Below, one piece after another: positions 15,301 through 30,300 of a stretch of DNA of 64,000 nt; position 1 is the first letter of the stretch; each line of letters begins with the position of its first letter. The translations under genes were made by a program, and so were the position numbers. The DNA lies in contig VZRR01012752.1 in NCBI GenBank assembly GCA_013398015.1, forward strand, positions 1,941,680 to 2,005,679, written 5' to 3'. Below the pieces are notes generated by a model. That model was not told where the DNA came from. It saw nothing but the letters and a program-made list of their open reading frames with translations, and made no database searches. This DNA is from Oreocharis arfaki. Its lineage: Eukaryota; Chordata; Aves; Passeriformes; Paramythiidae.

Positions 15301-18300
15301 TGATTGTTAACTCCCTCTTTCTAGTCAATTTTTACAGTTGATACATCACTGTCCTTTGCATTACACAGGTATATATTATTTTTCAGTTTCCTGCAGAGAT
15401 CTACAAAGCATTTTTAGTTTCTTAACTGCTTAAGTAGTCAGGCAGCAGTGGAGTAGAGGTCAAATGCTGGTAAGTGTGAAAAATACTCTGGTAGCAGGAA
15501 CTAATTTTATTATTTTTTTGAATTTTTTTTTTTTAGATATTCCTTACTGAAAAAAGAATTAAGGTAAAGATTGGAATTTTGACTAGCTCATTTAAGAACA
15601 TTTACATTCAAAATAGTATCAAAACGCAGTAGGATTTACGGGACTTGCTGACAGTAAAGTAGCTGGTAAGGCTCAGAATCTAGATTAGGAACTGCTACAG
15701 GCTGTTTTTTTAATAATGGGATTGGGAGATGGATTGTGGTTTACACTGTGTGTTCTGACTTGGATTAAATACAAACTCTAAATGTACCCAAACACGCTGA
15801 GAAACACAAAAATATAAGGAAGGCTAGATCTCCCAACCAAGGAATCAGAGCAACTTAACTGAGAATAGGATATCTTAAAAAAGATTAAGCCTTCACATAT
15901 ATATATATGTCTCTGTGTGTGCATTTGTGTATTTTTATCACTTATTTTTATTCACATATGCTTAGAGAAAGCATATTATTATTGTTTATTCCCTTTTCCT
16001 TACAAACTAAAATCTTCTTCATTAAGATTGTTTAAAAATGCAGTTGCTAAGTTGTTCAACCAGCTAGGCTTCCAGCAGGTCAAAGAGACCTAGAACTATC
16101 GGATTAACATAGAAGTAAGAATCAGGATATGAATTACAGAAATACAGTCTAAAAAACTATAAAGCCAGTTTCTTACATAAAAAGATGAAGGAAGAAAACC
16201 TGTGTCCCCAAAGACACATTCACAGCACTAAAGGACTTCAGTAACATACATCTCACTAAATCGTGACAGTGACATTGACTGTGACAGCGATGGCAGATGG
16301 AATGTAAACACCGACTGCAACCCATGAATAACTGAAAAAAAACACCTTTCACATAAGTCCAGCACAGAATAGACCTTATAGATATAACTGTATTTCTAGA
16401 GTATCTGTGACATACTGTAAAAACAACTGTAAATAGGTTTGGGGGGACATCTAGTGTTTCTAAAAAATTGCATTCTGTTTCTTTTCTATCATAGCAAAAC
16501 AATATTTTAAAAAAAGGTGCTGTTCAATTAAATTCTATAGACTACTTTAAAATCATTAATAACATAGACATTTCATAGATTACAAGTATATAAACCAGAA
16601 AGGTTTTAGATACTTTATCTATATGTCTCAAAAACTGACATACATGAGTCACTGTTTTGACTACCACAGGCATAACTTAACTAAAAATGGAAAAATAAGA
16701 ATTTTAATTTAATATATATTTAAGTATTTTCAATGTGATACTACTTTTTAAAAAACTGTCATTATGTCTAGCATTTCTAAAATGTTAGTATAAAACTCAA
16801 ATCTTCAAAAATTCAAATCTTCATATAGATCTTTACTACAGAATTCAGTACATATACAGTTCTAATTAAACCTCATACTTGCTGAAATTCCATTCAATCA
16901 ATACTTTTCAATTAATCAAGTGAATCCATAGATTAGGATCAAAAACAATTTCATTAAAAAAAAAAAAGAAACTGTAAGATCTGTCAAAAAAAGGAGCCTC
17001 TAATCCACAGTGAATGTATCATGGCTTCTGCAAGTCTACTGTCTTCTACTAAGAACGGTACGGGGGAAATGACGGATTTTAAAATGCAATTACTTATTGC
17101 TACTACATTCTAGCCAAAATAGTTCAGATTTTTAATCAGTGAGAAGACTGAAAAGCTTCAGTATCATTTGGAAAACAAGGTTTCCAGTGTAGGATATTTT
17201 TTGCATGACATAAGAATATCTAAAAGGAAATCCATTCAAGATGAACAGAAGTGTCTACACAAATGCAACTGTTCAGAGAAGTGATAACATTTTTCATAGT
17301 ATTCATTCCTCCCATCTGCCTCAAGAAAATTAGATTTTAAGTTTTTGTTTTGGTTTTTGGTTTTTTTTTTTTATCATTAGAAAAATTCTATTACCAGGTA
17401 TTAAAGGTAATCTGCAAAAGGGAAAAAAAAAAAAAAAAAAAAGTGTCTTTATATTACTCCATAAAGCAGAAGGATGCCAAAAGCATCCCCCTCTATTTGC
17501 TGCAACCCAGAGGGATTTTCATGCTCTCAACCCTTGACTGAAGTTGTGATATCCTTGAAGAGAGCTCTTCTCTCAAGTGCTTTTCCTTATTTTAGAAAGA
17601 AAACAGACTGTGGCCAGACATTTCAAAGGAGTTTAAGTAAATATCAGTTGCACTTAGTAAGGATTCATTTCTCAATGGAAACCACAGCCTCCGTAGTCAA
17701 CAGGCTCCTTCATGATAGAATCCCATTACCACTATTATGAATAATTTAATAAGAAGTTCTAGTCCTCCTTCTATTTGTCACAGCTACTGATAAGACATGA
17801 ATTCAGTTAAATTAAGTAGTTTCTTACTAAAAAACCTTCCAAAAAGAGAATAATTTTCACTGAAAAATAGTAATTGTCCAAAATATTCACCCTCTACAAT
17901 CTACGATATGATTATTAAGTAGCTACTTGTCTTTACTTTCTTTGATACATAGGGAGGGATAACTGGTGTGTATCACATTAACATCCTCTACTGCAGAGCA
18001 CAGGAAAAGTTAAGTCATTTCAATTCTAAACTACACTTACAAAACAATATTAAGGCTATTTATTAACTTATTTAAGGCTGTGCAAGTCCAATGTGCACTG
18101 TCAAAGATCATAACTATAGACCAAGAGAAAACACTGCCTCTAATAAATAAAGGCCAAGCATTAATCTTTCCAGGTTTTATTTAGGAACTACAAAAACAGC
18201 AACACAAAGATGATTAAAAAACAAAACACCACTGAAGGCAACGAAACAAAAAACAAAGACAAAATGAGGGTCACAAGAATATTTAAGGACAATACCTGTT

Positions 18301-21300
18301 GTATTAATCATACTTTTTGGTGTAGCTCCTGTTGCAGCAAATATATTAGGTGTACTACCCGGTGGCAGTCCGCTCCCAGCTGTGGCAGCTCCAACTGTGG
18401 TGACAGCCAGACTACCCAGAGGGGGTTTCTTTACTGGTACAACCACACTCCTGTGGAGAAAGAAACAGCAGATTACTAAAATTGCACCACAGAGACAAAA
18501 AGAGTTTTTGATTGTGATGGGTTTAGGCTGTTGTATGATGGCATTGCTGAGAAACACATAATAACTGTAAACTTTCTTAACCTTCCTGAAATAGGGTAAA
18601 ACTCTGTTAACAGGCCCTAAAACCATACTCCTATCCTTATTCTGCAGCTTCACGTAATTCCAACAAACCTAATTTGTCTTTCAGAGCCCACAAAATGGAG
18701 AGACTCCACCACCTCAATACGTTGAGAGCACTGCTATCAGCAGCATAACATTGTAACGTGTTCTAGATTTGCAAAGATAACGTTAGCTGTCAGAAATTAT
18801 GCCAGCAGACTAGAAGTCTATATTCATGCAGTCATAAAGACTGTGAATTTGTTGACCCTAATGAAGTTACCTAAGATAACAATTTTTTTACGTTTCATCT
18901 GCACATTTGAATATAGTAGGTTATTCCTCAGTACCATGAACGTACCAGTCTTTCAAACAGAGACAACCAAGAAACACAATTTTAGATTCAGCCTTCCTTC
19001 ATCCTAATCTAAATCAATAGCACGACGTACATCGAACAGCAAAAATTGAACACAAAAATTACTTTCTTCCACAGTATTAATACTGCTAAGGTCTAAAAAG
19101 CATCTTGAGAATCTGAAGCTTTTAAGAAGAACAGGGCTTTCATACAAACAGTCCAACATAATATCAAATATAAGCAGACAGCATTGCACTCAAACAAACA
19201 CTTTTTAACCTAATCTTAAAGCACACTCAGGGTTTTTAAGTGTGAAGTCTTGCTCTTAGGAGACAATATTTTTTTCAACACTGGGCAGTTCTCATAGTGC
19301 AAGCAATTATATTTACATTTTTCTTTTTAATATTTCCATTTATCTATAAAACCCTCTTCTCCTTAAAAGTCTGTTTCAGTGGCAAACCTGAGTGAAAAAA
19401 AAACCTGAAACAAATCATATTTGTATAATATTGAACAATATCTTTTCATCATTATGTACATTTTCTGCTTAAGCAGATACACTCTTTAAAATTAAGCATT
19501 GTGATAAAAAAAAGAGCAAGAAAAGGCAATCATTTAGGGTGATGAGGCCACATTTTGCTCAAGACCTTCCTTCAGTAACTGTTTCGTTCCACTTTTGTGT
19601 AAATATGATGGCATATAATGAATCATAGGGTGTGGCACAATGTTCCTATATGTCTAAATCCTTCATCTCCCTGAGTTTTAAAGACTGGGGGTGACAGAGT
19701 ATAGAGCAATCTATAAGCACTTTTTTCCTCACTCTCTTTAAAGGGCTGACAGTTGAAGTCTCTGCATTCTGAACAACAGTTTTACTTCTACCCTGAAGCA
19801 CATACTGTCAGAGAGGTAAGTCTGGGCAGTCGCTGTGTTTTTGTCTCAGTCCATTTACATTAGGAGGAGATGAGTTTGAACAATGCAATAGCTATTGATT
19901 AAGATAAGTGACCCTAAAATAATTGCTTTTGTCTGTAGTTAATAATCTTATAATCATTGCTCATACAAAGTGTTTACATAGCAGCAGCTACAGCTGAACA
20001 AAGCTTGGTCTATAGGGGTTAGATTAATCTGTTCCGTAACACCATGAAATTTCCTAAAATTAGCCCAAATCTACACACAAAGATCTCTATTTCAATTAAC
20101 ATTTCAATCAAATATTTGAATTTGGGTTATAATACTGAGTAAGTACTCAAAAGCAGAGTCCTCATGGTGTCATAGAGGAAATTAGGACTTGTTTCTTAAG
20201 GGGGAGTGTTTTACAATTATATTAATTTCAAAAGGAAACTACCGTCATTAGCCATCACCTCTGTAGAGAATCGCAATAGAAAGGGTCAATGAAGAGTGAA
20301 TGGGAATATTTGTACTCTGAGGCACAAGAAGGAAAGACACAGGAAGAAAAGGCATCTTAGACTGGCCTATACTAACGGCACATGGATTAACAGGTCATCA
20401 AGACCACAGGCAAATGCATAGTTTCACAAAATAATCCGACCTTGCAGACAAAACCTGTGAAGACTGATGACTCAAAGAGCTTGGGAAGGATGGAGAGACT
20501 GTTGGCAGGTCCATACAGATAAAAAAGGCATAACCAAACCTAGAAAGAGTGGCTAACATATGAAGAACCCAGGAAATGAGAGGAAGATTTGACAGCTGTC
20601 ATCCCATGCTCTCCATGCCATTGGAGCAGATCCTGGACCTCTGTATGCAAGCAGGAAGGGTGCCTGACTGCCGAACAGTCTCCTTAGATACACACTCACT
20701 ACAGTGTTTGAAAATGTGAGTGTGAATGGAAGACATATATTTTGGTTTGGGTTTTATTTTAAGAAAAAACGATTTTCCCCTCATATGAAGTCTGGTATTA
20801 GCATCTGCTAAATTGCCAATACAATCGCTACAGAAGTATTTCCTATTTTCCTGCTACTTTTCTAAAGAGAAAGCTAAATTCAAAGCCTTCCTCCTTATAT
20901 TCAAACTGTTCAGCGGTCTTTCAGAGTGTCCAAAAGATCACCTACCTTTCCGTAGCAAAACCCACATATGTCAGCTTTACTTCTCATATGTAATAGAATC
21001 AGTTTGATTTGGAAGGGACCCTTAAGAGCCCAACCCTCAAACGTACCAAGCTGCTATAAACGTAAAGATTCTTTTCTTATGAATCTAGTTTAGGACTAAA
21101 ATACAGCTCTTATAGCAAGAAGGACAATCCTTCCCATATCCCACAGATAATAATGCTCTACACATGGTTGGCATTGTTTTGAATGTCTAAATCACCACAT
21201 TAAGATAGGTCAGGTGCTAATAAATAACAAACTATCAAGAAATATCAAGAGCTATTTCTCTACCATAAGAATAGGGAAAAGCAGTGGGACGACATCATCC

Positions 21301-24300
21301 CAGACTGAAAGAAAATGCAGCTTTCTGACGTGTCATACATGGTGACCTTGTCAAAATGTCTCATTCCTACTGATAAAACAAAATACAGTGAGTGAATACA
21401 GAATGACATCCAAACGAAGCAGACAGAAAATCTGTATGAATGATACAACAGAGTGGTCAAAAATGTGCAAAACGAAATGAGGGACAGCAGAACAAGCAAG
21501 GTGAAAGAGAATGATTGCCCTTCAAGAAAAGAAGGTCTTCTTTTAACCAATCTAACCACTCCAAGAGCACATACAGTGAAAACAGGCAAATAAAAACAAA
21601 TCAGACTTATGAAACAAGTACTATACTTGAGCATAATATGATTTGAGGAATGAATTTACTGAGATAGATGCCTTACATGTCTCTGTCAGGCATTCAGGTT
21701 TTCCTTTCATGCAGGAACAGAAATCTACAGACTAGAAGAAAAGGTTATATACACTTCTGTATTTCATTTTAGGCCTTGTTTTGTGCAACATATTTCAGAC
21801 TTCCTAAATGTTCCAAACTGGCCCACAGTTGTCTGAATCACGTCATCACGGTCTCAAATGATCCCAAATTATTTAATCAGCAAAAACTTAGTAGTAATTG
21901 TCTGTATCAAATGATTTTATTTCTGTGTTCATCAGGTGGTTTACAATTCCAAATATAACTCCTAATCACTGTTCTGTTACTCTATGAGTGTCCTTTACCA
22001 GTTTTAAACCTGAGCTTGAAGTCATTGTAATTCACATCATGCTAAAGATGAGTGTTGTTGATTCAACCTGCATACTACTTATGCATTGCTGGTTCATTAA
22101 ATAACCTCAGCAAACAGCTACAGGATTCTTCTGGGGTTTAGAAATTTGCATGAAATAACTAGATAGAAAATAATACTATTAACACGTTGAACTGTAAAAA
22201 GCGAAAATGGAAATTAAAAAAAACCCCACCACTTTCTCCAATTGACTTTACTTAAATATTTAGCTACACAGTGCTGGTGACAGACAAATCAGGTTATACA
22301 GCTCTACATTTTCTCTCCCTCTTTCCCCGCGATTCACATTCTGTATCTTCTTTCCATTTTAAAATTTAAAGGCTTTCCAACTTAATCACTGTGGTCAACA
22401 TAAAGGTCAGAGATAAGCCTTCAATACTGGATGTCTTGAGCTACCTATCTGAGCAGCAGCAACTAAATCAGAATCACTTTACTCTCTTGTGGGATACGTG
22501 AAACCTCTTAAGGCTGAATTAATATTCTTGCTCCTCCTCTCCTCCCCCACAGCAGCAGAAAGAATGAGGATTTTTCAAGTGTTCTTCAAAATGCAGCATG
22601 GACTTCAGGCAAGTTTTTCATAGAATTCCTCTGTGTCAAACAGCAATTTCAGAGGTTCCAGAAGAAATCACATTAGAAAGTGGGTGGCAATTTGTCTGCT
22701 ATATTTCATGCTACCTTGTTCCTACAGCTAGATTAATTTAATTTCTGAAAAGAAAGCTAAATATTTCTTCTCTGAAAGTTATTTATATTGGCCATATCTC
22801 TGTACATATCTAGTCCTTCATGAAACATTTACACTGTTGTTTACCCCCTGCTCTTTCTGATTTCACCCTCAGACTCTGACCTGAGCCTGTAACGTTACTA
22901 TGTACTAAAAACACATCCTGAACCCTACTTCAAACAACCTTCTATTGGGCCGACTGTATTAAGATAAGACACATCTGTTACCAAGGAGGAAAGGTCTAAT
23001 TCAGAGTAAACAGCCAAGGAGAAGAAAAACTGGATTAAAAAATTGTGAGGTATAAACATGAGTTTTAGAAGAGATATGGAAGGCTCAGAGAAGGATATAA
23101 TCTTTGGGACTTATGCAAATGAAATATTAGTGCTGAATGTCCATGTATTATGGATTCTTTCAATCATGTGATACCACACATGCACCAAAAATTCCATATC
23201 TTGAAGTACATGAAATGATCTTAATCTACTAAATATAAATTGCTTGTTTCTAACCAGAAGAAAGAAAATCATCTCAGGTGTGGTTTTAGGACAAGGAGAT
23301 GAAGATCGTTGATCCTCACTCTTGGATCAAGCAGAGGATTAGTATTTATTCACAAAGAAATTCCATCCTTTGCATTCAGGATAAATTAGCAGAAGCATAT
23401 AAAATCATGTAAAATATTGACAAGAAACAAGGAAACTTTAAAAGATGAGAAATCTAATTATCAAGAAAGATTAATGGTCTCAGCTAATCAGAGAAATGGG
23501 AAATACTGGAAGTTTAATAAGTCTGAAGAAAGTGAATAGAATCTAAGTGAACATTTGATGTATTAAATGTCAGGAACATAATCAAATATAGAAAATAACC
23601 CAAAGAAACAATCAACATGAGGTATAAATGAGTACAGGTGAGGAACCTAATCCTGTACATATGTTGAAAAAAGAGTAAGGCTAAAAAGCTGCAATCAGTC
23701 CTGTAAAAGGAGGCATATAGGGGTAAACAGCAAGATAAAAATCCAGTACAATTTTTATTTGTGTAGCCAGTGAATCATATTAGAGAGTAGGGAGATGCTG
23801 GTTTCTTCTCATCAGCTTCAGGCCAGATATACCTATAGCACCATGTATATGAACGTGAAACAGGTGATAAGAAGTTTTGGAAGAGCTACCTGAGTATAAA
23901 TTGCTAAATGACAGACACAGGGAATATCGTTGCAGCTTGATGAAAATAAATTGAGGGTTAATATACCCAATTTTGGTTGACTTGAACCTATTCATAAATT
24001 TAGAATGATTTTTTTTCTAAACAAACAGCTGAGGTGGTGATGAGCTTTCCCTTTGTCTTCCACTATATTTACTAAATGAGTGACTAAGGCACTCTCTAGG
24101 AATACAGACAATGCAACTTCAGCTTTCTTCTCTGTCTAACAGTATCTGAAACCATACCTAATTCTCTGGAGTGTATTTTTACTGCCACTTTAGAAAAATA
24201 TATTCTAGAGAGAGAAGCTGTCTATTTTCTTTAGATCAGTCCCCACTGCACAAAGATAATGAAAATTACCTTGAGTGAACTGGAACCAGATGAGTCCCTT

Positions 24301-27300
24301 AATTCTCACGCCACTGATTAGGTTTTTCATTCATATGTTCACACACCACTGTGATACCCAAAGTAATGGGGAATGCAGTGCCTAAGAACAGACAACACCT
24401 GTACCTGTCCCTTCTTGATTCATAGGAAAGGCGCACTATTTTTCCTCAATTATTTGTAATTAACTTAAAAAAAAAATTGTTGGGAGAAGACTAAAATGTA
24501 TTTATCCGTAACTAATTTTTAATAAGATTTCAGCAAAACCAAATCTATTTTTCAGCAATCATCTTTTGGAGAATCTAATGACTCTAAAAGGAATATGACC
24601 TCCTATTTAAATGAACTAGTACACCAGTGCATACCAATGATCTCCCAAAGGTGGGAAATCATACAACAGATAAATATTGAACCTCTCTATTTTAACCTTC
24701 AGTGCATCTTCTCTCACAGTTCTTGTCTTTTCCCATTCTGTCATTACCTATAAAAGAAAAAAAAAAAAAAAAAAGGAAAAAAGAACAACCCACTATTGTA
24801 TTCTAGCAAAACAGGTAGATTCTCCGATTAGTCCTTTTAAATATAGCATACATACATAAAATTAAACATATTTTGAAGGCCACCTGTCTCTGTTTTAAGG
24901 GGAAGGACATGTATGAGACCTGACTGGATTTTACAAGTTGTCCACTTTTTCTACCACCTTTAAAACTGGCCCCAAGGTCCTTCTGTGGGGTAAAAAACCC
25001 AAAAAACCAACTTCAAAAATCAAAACTAAAATACTTTAAAAACGTGTTCTCCAAAATATTTCCAGATATGTTCCTAAATAATTCATCAAGCATGTAAGCT
25101 AAGCAAAACTATAATCTTCCAATTTAAGAAGCGATAATGGATTAAAAGGGAATCACATCTTTAATAGCAGCAAAATATATGATAACTGATCTTTTCATTT
25201 CTAGGAACTCAAGATTTTCTGCTTATGCAAGTGTGCTTCCTGTTGAAATAATTCTAAGAATAGAAAGTATATGTAAATTTCCTCAGTTTGAAAAAATAAT
25301 AAATGAGACACAAAACTACAACCACTCTCGATTTCAATAATACCATCTATCTAAGAAATCTTTACTGGAAAAAAGTAGAGAGGAGCAAGTGTAAGCTTCA
25401 AAATGCAATACTGAGTAGAATCAGTATTCTACAATTTCAAAAACCATAACGATCTAGGTTGCATCTAGTGGAACCAAAGCAAATTGACCAACAAAAAAAG
25501 AAACAAGAAATCCCCAAACCCTAAAAATCTATAACAGGGACTGATTTTTGTCAGGCAAAAGATGAGAAGGCGAAAAGGAATTATTGGTGAGTTATGCTCC
25601 ATTAGTCACAAATCTAGGTGAAATAACCCTTTGTGTTTGCTTCTAAAAATGTCAGCCTGGATGCCATTTTCAAGAAATTCAGTCTGACGTTAAAAGACAT
25701 GTCATAACTTTGAAGACCTGGGCTCCTATGTCCCAGCAATCTGTTTATATAGCTCATAATGTAATTACAGCTACCTTAAGACAGATGAGGCAGAAGACAG
25801 CAATATATTGAAAACTAATTGAAAAATGCAGTTGTCCAGAAGCACTTGTGGGGAAGAGGTCTCTGAAAAGCTGCTCAAAGCTTCAGAGTTTGAAGTGAAA
25901 TTTTTGATGTTGTCACTCTCAATCTATTGAAGAGCTGACAGACAATCAAACCCGTCTGGCTGCCTGGCAGCTCATTTTGCTGGCAGGTGGCAAACAATTA
26001 GACACACCAATTTGTGCCTCCTGATGACATTAAAGCATGAAACTAAGTTGTATGCAGGGCCTAGTGATTTGTGTGAAAGCATTTCAAAAATAATACTCTT
26101 TGCCGTGGCAACTCATTTCAGACTGCCACCTCCCATTACGGCTTTGAGCGGTGAAGACGACAGACTTGAGTTACGTGCGGTGCAAGGCCGCTTCTGTTCA
26201 ATCCGTCATCAGCGCCCTCCGAGACCTCAATCCCCTCCTTTCATCAATATCACCTCATCATTTACATTCGATAGCACTTGAACCGCTGCATACATTAGCT
26301 GCACACAGATCCCATTTGATAAAACATGCTGGGCGCTTTTTCTGCTTTTATGTTTCATTTATGGCTGCGCAAATTCTACAGGAGAATACACGGCAGCCTG
26401 CTACAAAATGGCTCTTATGGACACACTAGCAATGTACAGTTAGAAGAACACGCAGAGCAAAACACGTCATAATAAATGTTAAATATAGTTCTCAATTTCA
26501 ATTCTATTTACAGGAGTTTACATGGTGTTCACCTTCATCTGTGATCATAATTATAGAAAATTATCTCAACCGTTCTTTTGCTAGGCACTCAGACGTCCAA
26601 ATGCAAAAAAAAAAAAAAAAGTCTAGCCTCACAGGGACTAAGAATATATTCAGATTAATGTGAAAAATACATTTCTCTAACCTAGATTTGCTTATAAATA
26701 TAGAATCACTATGCTTATTTTATAAAACCTGAAACAAATAGAACCTGACAAAACAATACACTCCATTTCTCATGGTTCTCTCCAGGGACAAAAAAGATGA
26801 CCAAGAGCCACGTTGCTCAGTGAAGTACCAAAAGCTGCGTAAACTACTGCAACACAAGATCCTACACAAATACGCTTTACAGGCATAGTGTTAGCTTTAG
26901 AAAAACCCTTGTTCATCTTATTTAACTGTTATTTTATATTAATAAACACAATTTCATTTACACGAGCAGGTATGGAAAGACAATCATTCTGTAATTTTTT
27001 TTCAATTTTACAATCGTTATTGAAATCGTTATAGGAAACAAAATATTCAGAAATCTCCCTTTGGTAAAATTCATGCTGCTTTCTCAATAAATGCTTTAAT
27101 TCATTCTACTATTATATCAATGTACTGTTTTCCCCCTACCTTTTGCTTCATCCCTCATGAAAATTTATAGGGTCAGGATCTGAATCTGTTCCACCTTTGT
27201 AATTTGGAAAAGTGACACCATTACCATCCGTATTTGCCTCCTAAGATTGTCACAATGGTCTAGTAAGTACTCTGGCAATTTGAAAAACCTGTGCGGAGGA

Positions 27301-30300
27301 ATATTTGCTTGAACAGTGGGCTTTATTCAATAATGCAGCCATGAGATGAAACTGGCTATCTGAGGACCTGTGGGCTAAGAACTTCAGTATTTTTATCAAG
27401 ATGCTCACAGTTCAAAAAAACTTGTTTAGTTGGAGAAAATAATGTAACATTTCCTAATCTGCCAGCCCTGCCTGAACCTGTTAATTTTTCCATTCTTACT
27501 TGTTGGTTATACTAAAAACCATGACCTACCTCGGTCATCAAAATCACACAGCTGGATCATTTATTTAAGAGAAAAAAAGTGATATAAAAGTGAATTCTTT
27601 TGCCTAAACTTCACCCATTACCAATTTTTTCTTTTTTTTTCTGAAGAAGCAAACAATTCCAAAGGCTGACATGTACAACGTAGGCTACCAAGATATAAAC
27701 ACAGCGGGGCACTTTGTACAGGAAATCACGAAATTTGGTCAGCAGGGTAACAGGTCAGAGAAAAAACAGACCACTAAACTCACCAGCTCCTAAACTTATT
27801 AAGTATTAAATATCTATCAAAACCCATAAGCTCTGGACATGAGGCACCTCTTAAATAATTCCATAATTCTGTATTATCAACTACTACAAATGATGCTCAA
27901 AAGGTACAAGCAGTCACATTGTTGCAAGAGCAATTAAATGGAGGTGCTCACATTAAATACAGGTTATGGCCAACCTACTGAAGGCCCTTAGAGTTCTTAA
28001 TGCTTTTTTATAGAGCTATAATTTAGAAGAGCACAGTAAAATTCATGTCTTCAATCACCTTGATGTAAAGCTCCCTCTAACAATGACAGAGACATCTCAT
28101 GAGGTGATATGTTCCTTTTTAATTTAGCTGTCTGGCATTTTGTGAGTCAACCACAGCCCTCTGAAGGAAATATTTTTCTTATTAACCCACGGAGGAATTG
28201 AGATAAAGTAACTTTTTTGGTGATTATAGTTATATGGTTGTTATTTCTACATGTAGCAAGATTTTTATACTGCTTAATGTACAAAAATGCATTCTGGAAT
28301 TCGGTGGTCCCTCAGAGAGGATAAGGAAACATTCTTAACTGTACAGGAAGAAAAGATATTTTTCCCTTCACATTGAAATCAATCTAAAATCAAAATATGC
28401 AGATTAAAGAACAAAAAACAAAATCATCTCAATGAAAAAGTTGCTGAATGAGCTTTCTCTATTATGGTCTTAAGACATAAAATATTACTAGAAAGGGATG
28501 TATTCATTGCTTCTAAAGTATATTTCACTTTTCCTATCTTGATAAAATCATCTTTCTTACAACAGACACTATTTGATTGTTAATTGAATTATTTCAGAAA
28601 ATCAGCCTCAGTAATTACATACAGAGAGACAAAAAGACATCAGATTTTTTTATGGACTTCATAATGGAAAAGCATATAGTTTTTATTCTAAACTTCGGAC
28701 ATATCTTCTTGCACTTTTACTGTTTACATTATGTTGAAAACATTGCATATGGTTTTTCTTAAGACTCATTGAAGATATTTATGATATTTTTGCAGGTCTT
28801 TTGTAAATGCAGATTTCTTTTCCTCATAAATCATAACATAAATCTTTTGGGCCTTAATTTTTTTTATTTCCTTCAGTATTTTACTTCATGTACCTGCCTG
28901 ATAAACCAATATACTTTTAAATTTTCAAGACATATCTTAAATTATCTTTAAGTCTTGATTCAATTTTTAACTTTTAAAAAACATTTTTATGAAGAAACTT
29001 AAAGGATGGAAAACACAACCACATCAACACTTGCAAGAGTTAGGTCTAAACTCACAAAGGACGGGGTTACACTTCTGGAAGGATGCTGACAATTGCACAA
29101 CAGAACAATTTCTATGTTCAGGATAACTGAGAAGGACTGGACAATCAAAGGTAAGTATATTAATTAAAAAACTAGGAAGATACGGCCTAAGAAAAGAAAC
29201 AAAGGACGCTTTGTGGAAATGTTCATGAGTTTGGTTTTAAGCAGTAACTTCTGAGCTTTAACAACTTCTGTTGTTTAAAGATCTAAAAGGAAACTGGTTT
29301 CTACCATGACCAAGCAAACAATTTGCCATGGTCAAAGCATTTCAGTACCAGAAAACAGTTCAATGATGGATCTAATTAAGATTTAAGCCTTTGAAAGAAT
29401 ATTCAACTGAATTTCTGCACAATCTGTTCTATATCAGCAGATATTAGCCCTCCTCCTTCTCACTAAAAGGCAGTTTTAAAGAAAAAAAGATTTTATTGGA
29501 AATATATTTCTTTGCAACAGGCTTGTTTTCCAAGTACTTCATAGAATTTTATTCACTGCTAACAGAGAAAAACAAGGTGAATTACTTTTATCTATACTAC
29601 ATGGTCTGTTGATAATTCAGAAAAGGAGACACAGTGCAGTTGTTTTTAACATAGTCTAATACAAACCAGTAGTAGAATAACCTTTTTGAAAAAATAAAAC
29701 CCCTTCAAACTTCTGAATTACATCAATATAAAATAATGAGTCTAACCATATACCTGTCAAATGAGTGAAACTGCATGGGAAGAATAGCCTGAGCTTCTCT
29801 CTTCAGTGCAGGATCTGGGTAAGGGATCGGATCTGGGCCACATTCTGCAATTTCTACAGGGGCTGCCACAAGACTTTTCAATATTTCTTTGACATTGATG
29901 CCTTTACTTTGGCTGATACTGGATATTGATGATGCAGGCTTCAGAAGTTCACTGGGGCTTTCTGTTAAGCTCTCCTGAGATTTCTTCACTTCCGAAGACA
30001 AAGTGGACAACAGCTCACTCATAGCATCAGGGCCTGTGCTGGTCTCTAAGTCTGTCCCATTCAAAATATTGGGCATCTGTTCATCTCCAATTCCAGAATC
30101 TGTATGAGGAATAGAACTTTCCAGCTGAATATCTTCAACCGGTGTTGGTGTTTCTTTATCTTTGATATTTTCTGGAAAGACAGTCGGTGTCTCTGCAGCA
30201 AAATAGAGATTATGAACAAAATTTAGTTTGATATTTTCCTCTAAAAGTACGATCATAAGGTTTTATACGACAGAAATGTGTTAGAAAGACCAAAAATCAG

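Larger units (their letters stand above)
18451..29753 (-). other. NBEA intron, 11.3 kb
   Basis: Long AT-rich intron. It contains a short CR1-like fragment near 20992-21050, a possible unclassified repeat around 20270-20720, poly-A runs at about 24756-24775 and 26605-26621, and a CpG-containing island at 25930-26470 that looks like a conserved regulatory element. No exon is expected here, because the flanking exons join directly in the neurobeachin sequence I remember. Confidence 0.75.

Noticed and set aside
16173..16502. 109-codon minus-strand frame
   Set aside because: Cys/His/Phe-rich chance frame in intron; no conserved motif and no support from the NBEA exon order.
21260..21634. 124-codon minus-strand frame rich in hydrophobic and aromatic residues
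   Set aside because: It reads like antisense of A-rich intron (Phe, Leu, Ser, Cys excess), has no recognisable domain and no splice context.
23020..23720. Possible old CR1-like internal sequence
   Set aside because: A few words (CATATAAAATCATGTAAAAT) resemble CR1 but no ordered set of blocks could be followed.
26012..26429. Two overlapping plus-strand frames of about 90 codons across the CpG island
   Set aside because: Overlapping frames of equal quality on a GC-raised island are expected by chance; they resemble no protein I know. I interpret the stretch as non-coding regulatory sequence.
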